Of a stretch of DNA of 64,000 nucleotides, positions 55,891 to 64,000 are shown piece after piece (position 1 is the first letter of the stretch; the number at the start of each line of letters is the position of its first letter). A program made the translations under genes and the position numbers. A model generated the notes under the pieces. The model did not search any database and was not told the DNA's origin. It saw only the letters and a list, made by a program, of their open reading frames with translations. The stretch is from Pseudomonas sp. ML2-2023-3 (lineage in GTDB: Bacteria; Pseudomonadota; Gammaproteobacteria; Pseudomonadales; Pseudomonadaceae): assembly GCF_037055275.1 (NCBI RefSeq), contig NZ_CP146343.1:2762501-2826500 (forward strand). The letters are read 5' to 3'.

Positions 55891-56295
55891 ATGACAAAGG
55901 ATAAGTTGCTGGCCATGCCGGCGGATGACTACATGAATGCCGAGCAACATGCTTTTTTCAGCGAGCTGTTGCAAAACATGAAGGTTGAAACCCACGAGCG
56001 TATCGAGCAGAACCGCATCGCGATCGAGAGCCTGGACACTCCGGCCGACCCTGCAGACGCCGCTTCGGTTGAAGAAGAGCGCACCTGGCTGGTGAACGCA
56101 ATCGACCGTGACCAGCGCATGCTGCCTCAGCTTGAGCAAGCACTTGAGCGTATCAAGGACGACAGCTTCGGCTGGTGTGATGACAGTGGCGATGCAATCG
56201 GCCTCAAGCGCCTGCTGATCAGCCCTACCACCAAGTACTGCATCGAAGCTCAAGAGCGTCACGAGCAAATCGACAAGCATCAGCGTCAGGCCTAA
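55891..56295 (+). CDS. DksA/TraR-family protein lacking the zinc finger (DksA2-like)
   Basis: This secondary-channel regulator of RNA polymerase has 134 aa, the length of P. aeruginosa DksA2. The coiled-coil tip motif DPADAA (53-58) is intact. The zinc-finger positions are C96, S99, C117 and A120, so only two of the four cysteines remain and zinc binding is not expected. Such paralogues replace DksA under zinc limitation or oxidative stress. The ATG at 55891 is preferred over one at 55864 because it gives the family length. Confidence 0.85.
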   Translation: MTKDKLLAMPADDYMNAEQHAFFSELLQNMKVETHERIEQNRIAIESLDTPADPADAASVEEERTWLVNAIDRDQRMLPQLEQALERIKDDSFGWCDDSGDAIGLKRLLISPTTKYCIEAQERHEQIDKHQRQA

Positions 56296-56308
56296 GCGCC
56301 TGTCCTTG

Positions 56309-56333
56309 CCGGAACCGCGCCATGCGGTTTCGG
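56309..56333 (+). terminator. Hairpin after the DksA paralogue
   Basis: CCGGAACCGC pairs with GCGGTTTCGG around a five-base loop, 13 bases after the stop. There is no T-run, so its strength as a terminator is doubtful. Confidence 0.35.
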
Positions 56334-56490
56334 TAGCTTGGGCTCTGCAGTCGTTCCCATTGCAAGCCTCTCCCCCGCAGCAATTCCCGCTAAAATTTTA
56401 AATAGACGTTTGGCTGAGTGTCCTGGTGATGTCCCTTTATATTCGGCACGGCGTTTTTGCGCGAAGCTGAATTAATCGAGGGTCAGAGTC

Positions 56491-57825
56491 ATGAGTCGCT
56501 CAAGCAATACGGAGCGTGTATTGCGTGTCGGTATCTTTTTCGATGGCACAGCCAATAACCAGTTCAACCTTCTGCTGGGCCAGGAGCGTCAGGCCCAGGG
56601 CCTGAAGGTCGATCCCGCCAGCAGTTATGCCGGCACCCCGACCAATATCGCCCGTCTGCACCGCCATTACCCTGTGCAAACGACGTTCAGCGATGCGCGA
56701 GCGCAGACATCGCTTTACGTCAGCGGAATTGGCACCACCACCGCTGCGGCGGATACCGCGTTTCCGGGCCTGAGCTATGGCCGTGGCCGCACCGGTGTGC
56801 TGGGCAAGGCCGATGAGGCCCAGGCGCTGCTGAGCCAATGTCTGGGGCGATTTGTCCGGCTTGCTCCCCCCAACACCCTGGGTCGTTTGCAGCTGGATAT
56901 CTTTGGCTTCAGTCGGGGCGCGGCAGCAGCCCGGCACTTCGCCAACCAAGTGCGCACCCTCCCTTTTAAAAAACAGTTTGCCCTGGCGCCCGACTTCACA
57001 TGCTCCATTGAGTTTATTGGTTTGTTCGATACCGTCGCGGCGATGGGCGGGTTGGAGGACCTGGGTGATGTGGGGGATGAGATCAACCCGGGGCTCAATC
57101 TGTATCTGGGGCCTGACTGTGCGCAACAAGTGGTGCAGTTGTGCGCCCGGGATGAATACCGGCGCAATTTTTCCCTGACCCGCATTGCGCCGCAATGGCC
57201 GCTGGATATTTTTCTGCCGGGTGCCCATGCCGATCTGGGGGGTGGTTATCCGGTCGAGATGCAAGAGCAGGTGCAGTTGACGCGCTGGCAAAGCAATCTG
57301 GTCAGCCCGTCCACACCCGTCAGGCTGACCCGGGCCTGGAAGCTGACTCAAGCGCAATGGCTGGACTGGCAGGAGAAGGACTTGATTGATCCGCTGGCGC
57401 CGGACGATTTTTTGCAGGTGCGCACTGAGGAGCGCAAGGCAGGCACTCGCCAGGATCCGATGAAGAGGGTCCAGGCCGCTGTCTTTATGCAACGCCGCCT
57501 GTACGGCCAGCTTTCACGCCTGTATTTACGCATGATGCACAGGCTGGCGTGTGAGCACGGGGTGCCCTTTGCTGCCCTGAGCGACGCACAGGACGCCTTG
57601 CCTGACGAACTGATCCCCATTGCTGCAAGGCTGGAGGGTCAGGTGCCGAAAAATGCGATCAAGCTGACTAATGCCCAGGAGCGTTTACTGCGCCAGCGCT
57701 ACGTGCATCATTCGGCCAACTGGAATGCCAATGTGGGTGAGGGGCTCGGGGTGCTGGACAAGGGATTCTTCAACATACCGCAAGAGGGTGGGCGCTCTGT
57801 GTTCGACCAGAAGGCACCGGTCTGA
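56491..57825 (+). CDS. DUF2235 alpha/beta-hydrolase (Tle1-like phospholipase candidate)
   Basis: This 444-aa protein opens with the DUF2235 signature VGIFFDGTANNQ. It has the nucleophile elbow GFSRG (139-143, in FGFSRGAAAAR), a FDT aspartate motif (179-181) and the catalytic histidine region PGAHADLGGGY (H246). DUF2235 includes the type VI lipase effectors Tle1, which attack membrane phospholipids of rival cells. No VgrG, PAAR or Hcp gene is adjacent, so delivery is not shown. Two small unknown genes follow, which could include an immunity partner. GAGGG precedes the ATG. Confidence 0.8.
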   Translation: MSRSSNTERVLRVGIFFDGTANNQFNLLLGQERQAQGLKVDPASSYAGTPTNIARLHRHYPVQTTFSDARAQTSLYVSGIGTTTAAADTAFPGLSYGRGRTGVLGKADEAQALLSQCLGRFVRLAPPNTLGRLQLDIFGFSRGAAAARHFANQVRTLPFKKQFALAPDFTCSIEFIGLFDTVAAMGGLEDLGDVGDEINPGLNLYLGPDCAQQVVQLCARDEYRRNFSLTRIAPQWPLDIFLPGAHADLGGGYPVEMQEQVQLTRWQSNLVSPSTPVRLTRAWKLTQAQWLDWQEKDLIDPLAPDDFLQVRTEERKAGTRQDPMKRVQAAVFMQRRLYGQLSRLYLRMMHRLACEHGVPFAALSDAQDALPDELIPIAARLEGQVPKNAIKLTNAQERLLRQRYVHHSANWNANVGEGLGVLDKGFFNIPQEGGRSVFDQKAPV

Positions 57826-57956
57826 GCGTAGGTGACACGGATATTGTTACAGCTGATGCAATGGAGCTATGCAGGGCATGGCTTTTTCCATCGAGCGTTA
57901 CTCTTTAAGATGGCCGACATCGTTAGGTGACTAACTAAATAGGTGGAGTAACCATC

Positions 57957-58175
57957 ATGTCTAACCGGGTTGATGTCGCCGTGATGATTGGCAGCGGTGT
58001 GCCCGAAGGGTTACGGGCCACGGGGCAGAAGGCTTGCTGGGTTGTGCTGGTCAATGGTGAGCAGCGGGGTACGGCGTTCTCGAGCCGCCTGGAAGCGGAG
58101 GAGTGTCGCTCTGCCTGGATGGCGCAGTTGAGCGCCACCCAATGGGCAGCGCACGGTCGGGCGCAGCGCGCTTGA
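57957..58175 (+). CDS. Small protein of unknown function
   Basis: This 72-aa protein has a strong ribosome site (GGTGGAG) before the ATG. It contains one WVVLVNGEQRGTAFSS strand-rich segment and a C-terminal amphipathic helix; no membrane helix or signal peptide. It starts 131 bases after the DUF2235 gene. I do not recognise its family, but the ribosome site and codon use support a real gene. Confidence 0.55.
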   Translation: MSNRVDVAVMIGSGVPEGLRATGQKACWVVLVNGEQRGTAFSSRLEAEECRSAWMAQLSATQWAAHGRAQRA

Positions 58176-58207
58176 TTCGGGTCTGCCGGGTTCCCGTATT
58201 GGAGGGG

Positions 58208-58438
58208 CTAGGCGTTAAGGGCGCCTGCGTCCACCGCCTGTTTTAATTCAAGTGCCGAACTCTTGGCTGCAATTTCTGCCTGCTCGGCGGTCTTGAACCA
58301 GCGGTCTTTCTCGACCTGATGGTAAGTCACCGTTTTTAGCGGTGGCTTGGCGCGCATGACAATCACTGCCTGAAACTCACCGTCGACTTCTTTGGACTCG
58401 CCGCGGATAAAAAATTCGCCAATATCAAATTCCGTCAC
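58208..58438 (-). CDS. Small conserved-looking protein of unknown function
   Basis: This 76-aa protein starts at a GTG with AAGGGA nine bases upstream. It has a beta-rich first half (FDIGEFFIRG, FQAVIVMRAKPP) and a helical second half (TAEQAEIAAKSSALELKQAV). It is cytoplasmic by appearance. It converges with the small gene at 57957. Function is unknown. Confidence 0.55.
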   Translation of the reverse strand: MTEFDIGEFFIRGESKEVDGEFQAVIVMRAKPPLKTVTYHQVEKDRWFKTAEQAEIAAKSSALELKQAVDAGALNA

Positions 58439-58879
58439 GTGTCACTTTCCCTTCGAGGTAATGGAGCCCAGACAACCCGGCGGCATGGGCCAGGTCGATT
58501 TTTGCGCAAGTATGGCAGTTGTTGACACCCAGCGGCGCAGTTAACGTGTCCGGGCGACGAAAGCGCTATTTCACGGTCAGCAAACGAAGTAAAAATAGCG
58601 GTTTGCCCGATTGAGAAGTGGATGTGTATACCCAATCTCGGGCATGAGTCGGTAGAATGGCACTCCGGTTGTATTTTTTAGCCTGTTTTTTGCTGATGCA
58701 GGCCCGGGTTGATGCCCATTAACCTGCGGTAATCGTCGGTCTTTGTTACATGCCACTCCCGACTCCAGCAGTCCGGAGATTTTGTTGTATCCGGTTTTTA
58801 TATAAGTGGGCTGAGGCCTTTTTTCTGCTGCCTGTCATTTGTTCTGGTAGCTCCACTTCACGTTTTCGAGGGTTTTTCG
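58439..58879. other. Intergenic region
   Basis: In this 441-bp spacer no gene is supported; a possible frame at 58750-59010 overlaps the next gene in another frame and has no ribosome site. The T-rich segment 58665-58700 (tccggttgtattttttagcctgttttttgctg) may belong to the promoter of the following gene. Confidence 0.4.
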
Positions 58880-59350
58880 TTGGCAGTCAGCAATCTGGAG
58901 ATGCATGCGTTATTTGTTCTTGGCGATTTGCGGGCGCGGTTGGTCAAACTGTTCCAGTCCCGCTTTGTGTACATCACCGAGCAGAACGCAGAAGGTATTT
59001 ACATCGCTGAAATCGATACAGAAGCAGCGTTGGTAGTCGATGACAAGCCAGGCCTGGGGCTCAAGGTTGGCGATCATTTTCGCGCTGCGGTCCTGCCCAG
59101 CCGTGAAGGTGGCAAGTTCGAAATCAAATTCCGCGACATCAAGATGACCATCTACGGCATCGGCGATTACGCCTATGTCAGCTCACCTCTGGGCGAAGGC
59201 ATCGTATTCAAGGAAGGTCAGACCGTGATGTTGATCTTCGCCGCCCAGGAGCAGCTCAAGGAAGGCCTGAGCAAAACCCTGAAGGCCGTCACTGCCAAAG
59301 CCGCCAAATGGCCCAAGGGCGAGTTGACGTTCAAGGCCAGTAAAGAGTGA
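58880..59350 (+). CDS. Conserved protein of unknown function with a TTG start
   Basis: This 156-aa soluble protein is beta-rich in the middle (VYITEQNAEGIYIAEIDTEA; FEIKFRDIKMTIYGIGDYAY), with a lysine-rich helical tail. The start at TTG 58880 is chosen because GAGGG lies nine bases upstream. The ATG at 58901 has GGAG too close for use. I recognise it only as a pseudomonad protein without an assigned role. Confidence 0.6.
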   Translation: MAVSNLEMHALFVLGDLRARLVKLFQSRFVYITEQNAEGIYIAEIDTEAALVVDDKPGLGLKVGDHFRAAVLPSREGGKFEIKFRDIKMTIYGIGDYAYVSSPLGEGIVFKEGQTVMLIFAAQEQLKEGLSKTLKAVTAKAAKWPKGELTFKASKE

Positions 59351-59362
59351 CAAGAGATACCC

Positions 59363-59516
59363 TGTAGTCGCTGAGGAGCGTAGCGAGGCTGCTATGGGGA
59401 TGGTGCGCCACTGCGACGCTGCCACCGTGAGCTCAGGCTACGCGCAATAACGAATACTCAGGTTTACGGCCGCTGCGCAGCCGATCGCAGCCTCGCTGCG
59501 CTCCTCAGCGGCTACA
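59363..59516. repeat. Long inverted repeat
   Basis: The arms gtagtcgctgaggagcgtag and ctgcgctcctcagcggctac lie at the two ends of a 154-bp element with further inner symmetry. A single arm-like copy is at 1397-1430. It is a dispersed palindrome family different from the REP at 14373. Confidence 0.75.
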
Positions 59517-59648
59517 TATTCAAGGCGCTGGCTTTAAGCTTTTGCGCAGTCCATCCCTCAAACAGCATAACCCTTATGGACGATGTTCAAGGGGCGGGGC
59601 CGTTTGATTATCGCGATCACCTAAACGAGTGTGCGAGGGACCGCGAGC

Positions 59649-62006
59649 ATGGGCATGCAGCGCTTTGTAAACAACTGCGCCGAGCAATTGATGGCCCGGC
59701 GCAATGTCCTGCTTGGCTTTTTTCTGCTGGTAACCCTGGCCTTGGGCTACAGCGCCACCCACGTACGGCTGGACCCCGGATTCAACAAGCAGATTCCGGT
59801 GCGTCATGCCTACATGCTCAACTTCCTGGACTTCAGCCGTATCTTCACCGGCGCCAATCGCCTGCTGGTCAGCGTGCACTGGAAAGGCCAGGGCGATCTC
59901 TACAACCCCGAGTTCCTCCAGACCCTGCAGAACGTCACCGACGACGTGTTTTACATCTCCGGGGTCAGCCGCCCCAGCGTGACCTCGCTGTTTACCCCCA
60001 ACGTGCGTTACATCGAAATCACTGAAGACGGTTATGTCGGTGATCTGGTGGTGCCGCCGCAATATGCCGCCACGCCCGAAGACTTGCAGCAAGTGCGCAG
60101 TAATGCCGCGCGCTCAGGACAGATCGGCCGCTTGCTGGCCAACGATCTGAAATCGGCGATGGTGCGCGCCGACCTGCAGGACATCGACCCCAAAACCGGG
60201 CAACCGGTGAGCTACGTGCAGATCGCCCAGCGCCTGGAAGATATCCGCACCAAATACAGCAGTGCCGATATCGAAATCAACATCGTCGGCTTTGCCAAGC
60301 TGGTGGGCGACGTGGTCGAAGGCCTGAATACGGTGATGGGCTTTTTCGCCATCGCATTCCTGATTACCGGTGTGCTGTTGTGGGTGTATTCGCGCTCGTG
60401 GCGCCTGACGCTGGTGGCGCTGTTTGTCGCCTTGCTGCCGGTCATCTGGCTGCTCGGCCTGTTGCCATTGCTGGGTCTTGGGATCGATCCAATGTCGATT
60501 CTGGTACCGTTCCTGATCTTCTCCATTGGCGTGTCCCACGCCGTGCAAATGACCAACGCCTGGAAGCAGGAAGTGCTGGCCGGCAGTGACTCGGTCACTG
60601 CCGCCAAGGCGGCGTTCAGCAAGATATTTATCCCCGGTGCCCTGGCGTTGCTGATGAACGCCCTGGGTTTCGGGGTGATCATGCTGATCGATATCCCCAT
60701 CGTTCACGAGCTGGGTGTTACGGCCTGCATCGGCGTGATGCTGATGATCATCACTAACAAGGTCATGCTGCCGCTCATCATCGCGCATCTGCGACTTGAA
60801 CCGCGCTTGATGACGGCAAAGGCGAACGTGTCTAACCAGCGCCACCCGCTGTGGTGGCGGGTATCAGCGCTGGCCACACCGGGCCCGGCCCTGTGGGTGT
60901 TCGCCCTGAGTCTGGTGCTATTGGCGGTGGGGGCTATCAAGGCCCGTGAGCTGGCGACCGGTGACATCGGTTCAGGTGCGCCGGAGCTGCGTGCCGACTC
61001 GCGCTACAACCAGGACAACCAGAAAATCATCAGCAATTACTCCATCGGGCTGGATGTGTTGTCGGTGTTCCTGACTATTAGTGATCGCAGTGAAGCCTGT
61101 CTGGATCCGGCGGTCATGCGGGCAGTGGAAACTTTCGACTACAAAATGCGCGAAGTGCCCGGTGTGCAATCGGTGCAAAGCGTGGCGGGCATGAGCAAGC
61201 AAGTGATTGCCGGCAACAATGAAGGCAATCCTCGCTGGGCAGCCATTCCGGGTTCGTCCCAGGGCTTGCAGCAGGGCGCCTATGCCTATTCGCCGGACTC
61301 GGGGCTGGTGACTGACGGCTGTCAGCAGATGCAGATTCTGGTGTTTTTGACCGACCATGAAGGCGCCACCGTGGCCCATGTACTGGACGAGGCCAAGCGC
61401 ATCATCGCTGCCATCCAGGTGCCGGGCGTGGAGTTCAAACTGGCGGGCGGTAACATCGGTGTCATGGCCGCGTCCAACGAAGCGGTCAAACACGCCGAGG
61501 TGGTGATGCTCGCAGCGTTGTTCTTCTCGGTGGCGCTGTTTTGCCTGCTGACCTTTCGCTCGGTGCGAGCCGTGTTGTGCATCCTGGTGCCTCTGGCGAT
61601 CGTCGCCGTGTTGTGCAATGCCCTGATGGCGCTGCTGGGCATTGGCCTCAAGGTGGCCACGCTGCCGGTGATGGCGCTGGGCGTGGGAGTAGGGGTGGAC
61701 TACGGGATCTACCTTTACGAGCGCATCGAGCATGAAATGGCCGATGGGCAGGACCTGCGCGAAGCCTTCTACCGCGCCATGTGCCAGCGCGGCACCGCCG
61801 CGGTTTTTACCGCACTGACCATGTCGCTGGGTGTGTGTACCTGGGTGTTCGCCCCCCTCAAGTTCCAGGCCGACATGGGCCTGCTGCTGGCCTTCATGTT
61901 TATGGTCAACGTGCTGGGCGCGATCTTCCTGCTTCCGGCGCTGGCCGCGTGGTTCAACCTGGGCAAGCCGTTGGTGGAGTCCGCTCCCACACGAGCATTT
62001 GCATGA
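59649..62006 (+). CDS. MMPL/RND-superfamily transporter
   Basis: This 785-aa inner-membrane protein has two similar halves, each with a long periplasmic loop and about six helices (for example AFLITGVLLWVYSRSWRLTLVALF; LGVGVGVDYGIYLYERIEHE). That is the single-gene layout of MMPL/HpnN-type lipid exporters. It leads an apparent operon with DUF1329 and DUF1302 proteins, a set known in many pseudomonads and linked to hydrophobic compounds. The start at 59649 has GAGGGA nine bases upstream; ATG 59655 and GTG 59631 are alternatives. Confidence 0.85.
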   Translation: MGMQRFVNNCAEQLMARRNVLLGFFLLVTLALGYSATHVRLDPGFNKQIPVRHAYMLNFLDFSRIFTGANRLLVSVHWKGQGDLYNPEFLQTLQNVTDDVFYISGVSRPSVTSLFTPNVRYIEITEDGYVGDLVVPPQYAATPEDLQQVRSNAARSGQIGRLLANDLKSAMVRADLQDIDPKTGQPVSYVQIAQRLEDIRTKYSSADIEINIVGFAKLVGDVVEGLNTVMGFFAIAFLITGVLLWVYSRSWRLTLVALFVALLPVIWLLGLLPLLGLGIDPMSILVPFLIFSIGVSHAVQMTNAWKQEVLAGSDSVTAAKAAFSKIFIPGALALLMNALGFGVIMLIDIPIVHELGVTACIGVMLMIITNKVMLPLIIAHLRLEPRLMTAKANVSNQRHPLWWRVSALATPGPALWVFALSLVLLAVGAIKARELATGDIGSGAPELRADSRYNQDNQKIISNYSIGLDVLSVFLTISDRSEACLDPAVMRAVETFDYKMREVPGVQSVQSVAGMSKQVIAGNNEGNPRWAAIPGSSQGLQQGAYAYSPDSGLVTDGCQQMQILVFLTDHEGATVAHVLDEAKRIIAAIQVPGVEFKLAGGNIGVMAASNEAVKHAEVVMLAALFFSVALFCLLTFRSVRAVLCILVPLAIVAVLCNALMALLGIGLKVATLPVMALGVGVGVDYGIYLYERIEHEMADGQDLREAFYRAMCQRGTAAVFTALTMSLGVCTWVFAPLKFQADMGLLLAFMFMVNVLGAIFLLPALAAWFNLGKPLVESAPTRAFA

Positions 62007-62027
62007 CCAATAAAAAAGGAGAACTCC

Positions 62028-63410
62028 ATGGGACGCATCACCCACATGGGCGGCTGGCTGTCAGTCGCACTGGTTTTACACGGTTATAGCGGGCTAGCAC
62101 TGGCCCAGGCACCTGCGGATCAGATCGCCCGGCTGGGCAAGGATCTGACCTGCGTCGGCGCACAGCAGGCGGGCAATGCCGAAGGCACAATCCCGGCGTT
62201 TGGCGGTCAATGGCTGGGTGCGGCGCCCGGGATGAAGTTCGAGGGCACGGGCAAGCATCCTGTGGATCCGTACCCCACCGAAAAGCCGCTGTTTGTGATC
62301 ACCGCGCAAAACCTGAGTCAGTACGACGCCCATTTGTCCGAGGGGCAGAAAGCCCTGTTCAAGCTCTATCCGCAGACCTTTCGCATGCCGGTTTATCCTT
62401 CGCACCGCGACTTCCGTTTCTCTGACACCGTGTGCAAAGCCACCCTGGAAAATGCTTCGGTCGCCAAGCTGGTCGATGACGGTGAGGGCGTGGTTGCTCG
62501 CACCGGCGGTGTGGCATTCCCTATCCCGCAAAACGGTATCGAGCTGCTGAAAAACGCCTCGCTGTTTACCGTGCGGGCATGGACCGAGGAGTACACGTCA
62601 GACAACGCCTATGTGCTCAAGGACGGCAACATCAACTGGGGCCGTGTGCATTCGCGCAACATGGCGCCGGGCCTTGAGCCAGGCAAAATAGGTGATACCA
62701 CCGGCAACTCATCGTTCTATCTCAACGAGACCCTGCTGCCACAGCGCGACAAGGGTGAAATCAATACCGGTACCGAGTACTGGAACGACAAGACCGAGCC
62801 GCGCCAGAGCTGGCGCTACGACCCCGGCACGCGTCGCGTTCGCCAATCCCCGGGTTACGGTTTCGACATGGCATTCCCGGGCTCCGGTGGTTCCATCACG
62901 GTCGACGAAGTTCGAATCTTCAACGGCTCTGCCCAGCGCTACAACTGGAATATCGTCGGCAAGAAAGAGCTGTATATCCCGTACAACACGGCGCGCTTGC
63001 ATGACAGCAACCTCAAGTACGCCAACCTGCTGACCCCGGGCCATATCAACCCCGACAACATGCGCTATGAGCTGCACCGCGTATGGGTGCTCGAAGGCGT
63101 ACTCAAACCCGGCAACCGCCATCTGTATGGCAAGCGCACGATGTACATCGACGAAGACAGCTGGTTCCCGATCATGGGCGACAACTACGACAACCGTGGC
63201 GAGCTGTGGCGCACCTCGATGGTCAACTACTTCTATGCCCCGGAGACACAGACCTGGCAGGCGGGTGTTGGCCTGTATCACGACTTGAATGCGGGCAGCT
63301 ACCTGGCGTTCAACCTGATCAACGAACAACGTAACGGCTATGTGCTGAACAAAGGCGGATTTGCGCCGGGGGATTTCGGTCCTGAAGCAGCACGCCGGGC
63401 CGGCAAGTAA
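62028..63410 (+). CDS. DUF1329 periplasmic/outer-membrane-associated protein
   Basis: This 460-aa exported protein has a signal peptide ending near ALAQAPAD. The DUF1329 family folds like the lipoprotein carriers LolA/LolB and is thought to move lipids or hydrophobic molecules through the periplasm; this role is inferred. Typical family segments include PGTRRVRQSPGYGFD and NYFYAPETQTWQAGV. AGGAGA precedes the ATG, 22 bases after the transporter gene. Confidence 0.88.
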   Translation: MGRITHMGGWLSVALVLHGYSGLALAQAPADQIARLGKDLTCVGAQQAGNAEGTIPAFGGQWLGAAPGMKFEGTGKHPVDPYPTEKPLFVITAQNLSQYDAHLSEGQKALFKLYPQTFRMPVYPSHRDFRFSDTVCKATLENASVAKLVDDGEGVVARTGGVAFPIPQNGIELLKNASLFTVRAWTEEYTSDNAYVLKDGNINWGRVHSRNMAPGLEPGKIGDTTGNSSFYLNETLLPQRDKGEINTGTEYWNDKTEPRQSWRYDPGTRRVRQSPGYGFDMAFPGSGGSITVDEVRIFNGSAQRYNWNIVGKKELYIPYNTARLHDSNLKYANLLTPGHINPDNMRYELHRVWVLEGVLKPGNRHLYGKRTMYIDEDSWFPIMGDNYDNRGELWRTSMVNYFYAPETQTWQAGVGLYHDLNAGSYLAFNLINEQRNGYVLNKGGFAPGDFGPEAARRAGK

Positions 63411-63509
63411 ACCTGTAACGCCCTGACTCCATCCAGCTGTCTGCCACGGGCCTTGCCTGTGCGCAGGCGGCTGGGCGGGGCAAAAAAAAACAATAACAAG
63501 GAGCAAGGC

Positions 63510-64000
63510 ATGTTCAAGCAATACACGCGTTTTGTGGGGACCGGTTTGTTGTCGGGGTTAAGCGGCCTGGCGCTGGCTGCGCCAACCATCGAGCTGGGTG
63601 AAAACACCACGCTCGACTCATCGCTGACCGTGAACTACACGGCTTCGATGCGTACCGAAAAGCCTGATCACGAATACCTCAATAACATCAACTACGACGA
63701 CGCCACGCGCAACTTCAAGCGCGGTTCACTGATCAATAATCGGGTCAGTGTGTTTGGCGAGCTGATGCTCAAGCACGACAACCTCGGCGCCGTGGTACGC
63801 GGCAGTCACTTTTATGACGAGGTCTACCGTCAGCGCAACGACAACGATTCACCGGATACGGTCAACAAGACCGGACGCTACAACGACTTCAGCCAGGACA
63901 CGCGCAAACTCAGTGGCAGCAAGGCGCGGCTGCTGGACGCCTACGTGTACGGCGACTTTACGGTCAATGACGACCAGTATTTATCCCTCAAGGCCGGGCG
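63510..64000 (+). CDS. DUF1302 outer-membrane protein (3' end beyond the window)
   Basis: Only the first 163 residues or so are visible. They show a signal peptide (VGTGLLSGLSGLALA), then ELGENTTLDSSLTVNYTASM and RGSLINNRVSVFGEL, typical of the DUF1302 beta-barrel family. AAGGAGC precedes the ATG at 63510, 99 bases after the DUF1329 stop. DUF1302 proteins always occur near DUF1329 proteins and are thought to form an outer-membrane path for hydrophobic substrates; this is not proven. Confidence 0.85.
   Translation, partial: MFKQYTRFVGTGLLSGLSGLALAAPTIELGENTTLDSSLTVNYTASMRTEKPDHEYLNNINYDDATRNFKRGSLINNRVSVFGELMLKHDNLGAVVRGSHFYDEVYRQRNDNDSPDTVNKTGRYNDFSQDTRKLSGSKARLLDAYVYGDFTVNDDQYLSLKAG

Noticed and set aside
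58750..59010. 86-codon open frame
   Set aside because: It overlaps the better-supported gene at 58880 in another frame and has no ribosome site.

Overview
The window looks like a chromosome segment of a Pseudomonas species, most likely of the fluorescens lineage and not P. aeruginosa. The grounds are the many REP-type intergenic palindromes (gggagcgggcttgctcgcga and its mirror), the muxABC-opmB efflux operon, an orphan ccoN with its small partner gene, the glycogen gene order, and several small genes typical of pseudomonads. No rRNA, tRNA or CRISPR array was seen.

Layout. 1-1140: 3' part of a group II intron (maturase plus domains V/VI). 1141-1553: gene-free, repeat-like DNA. 1554-3951: two identical 1193-bp IS5-family copies in tandem, with TTAG on each side and a single TTAG between them. 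3952-7980: an AT-rich, tightly packed four-gene cluster (cysteine-synthase-like PLP enzyme, type I phosphoribosyltransferase, DMT exporter, ATP-grasp ligase). It looks horizontally acquired and is the best candidate here for an undescribed small-molecule pathway. 7985-13761 (minus): an RND efflux operon. 13950-17453: a lipoprotein, a MocR-type regulator and ccoG. 17980-27493: glycogen metabolism (glgB, then glgX, a DUF2934 gene, malQ and glgA on minus) with a YbhP-like gene. The trehalose genes that share these loci in P. aeruginosa are absent. 28023-30610: a DUF411 protein, a DUF4946 protein and a serine/threonine permease. 30760-34819: a FecI/FecR/TonB-receptor iron-uptake unit. 34968-36987: hldD and transaldolase. 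37143-38859: orphan ccoN with a CcoQ4-like partner. 39197-41562: a DUF3313 lipoprotein, a frameshifted outer-membrane protein gene and tpx. 41728-43008: an IS110-family element inserted in a REP. 43182-52136: muxABC-opmB. 52261-59350: a diguanylate cyclase, an HPP protein, a zinc-finger-less DksA paralogue, a DUF2235 lipase-like protein and small unknowns. 59649-64000: an MMPL/RND transporter with DUF1329 and DUF1302 proteins; the last gene runs off the window.

How the genes work together. In the novel cluster, overlapping ATGA start/stop pairs couple the PLP enzyme to the phosphoribosyltransferase and the exporter to the ATP-grasp ligase. This suggests synthesis of a beta-substituted amino acid, its ligation to another amino acid, and export. 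The glycogen set makes (glgA, glgB) and breaks (glgX, malQ) alpha-glucan. The two tripartite RND systems, the TonB receptor and the MMPL-DUF1329-DUF1302 group all move hydrophobic or siderophore-type compounds across the envelope. ccoG and the orphan ccoN serve cbb3 oxidase assembly and isoform choice, although the main ccoNOQP operons lie outside the window.
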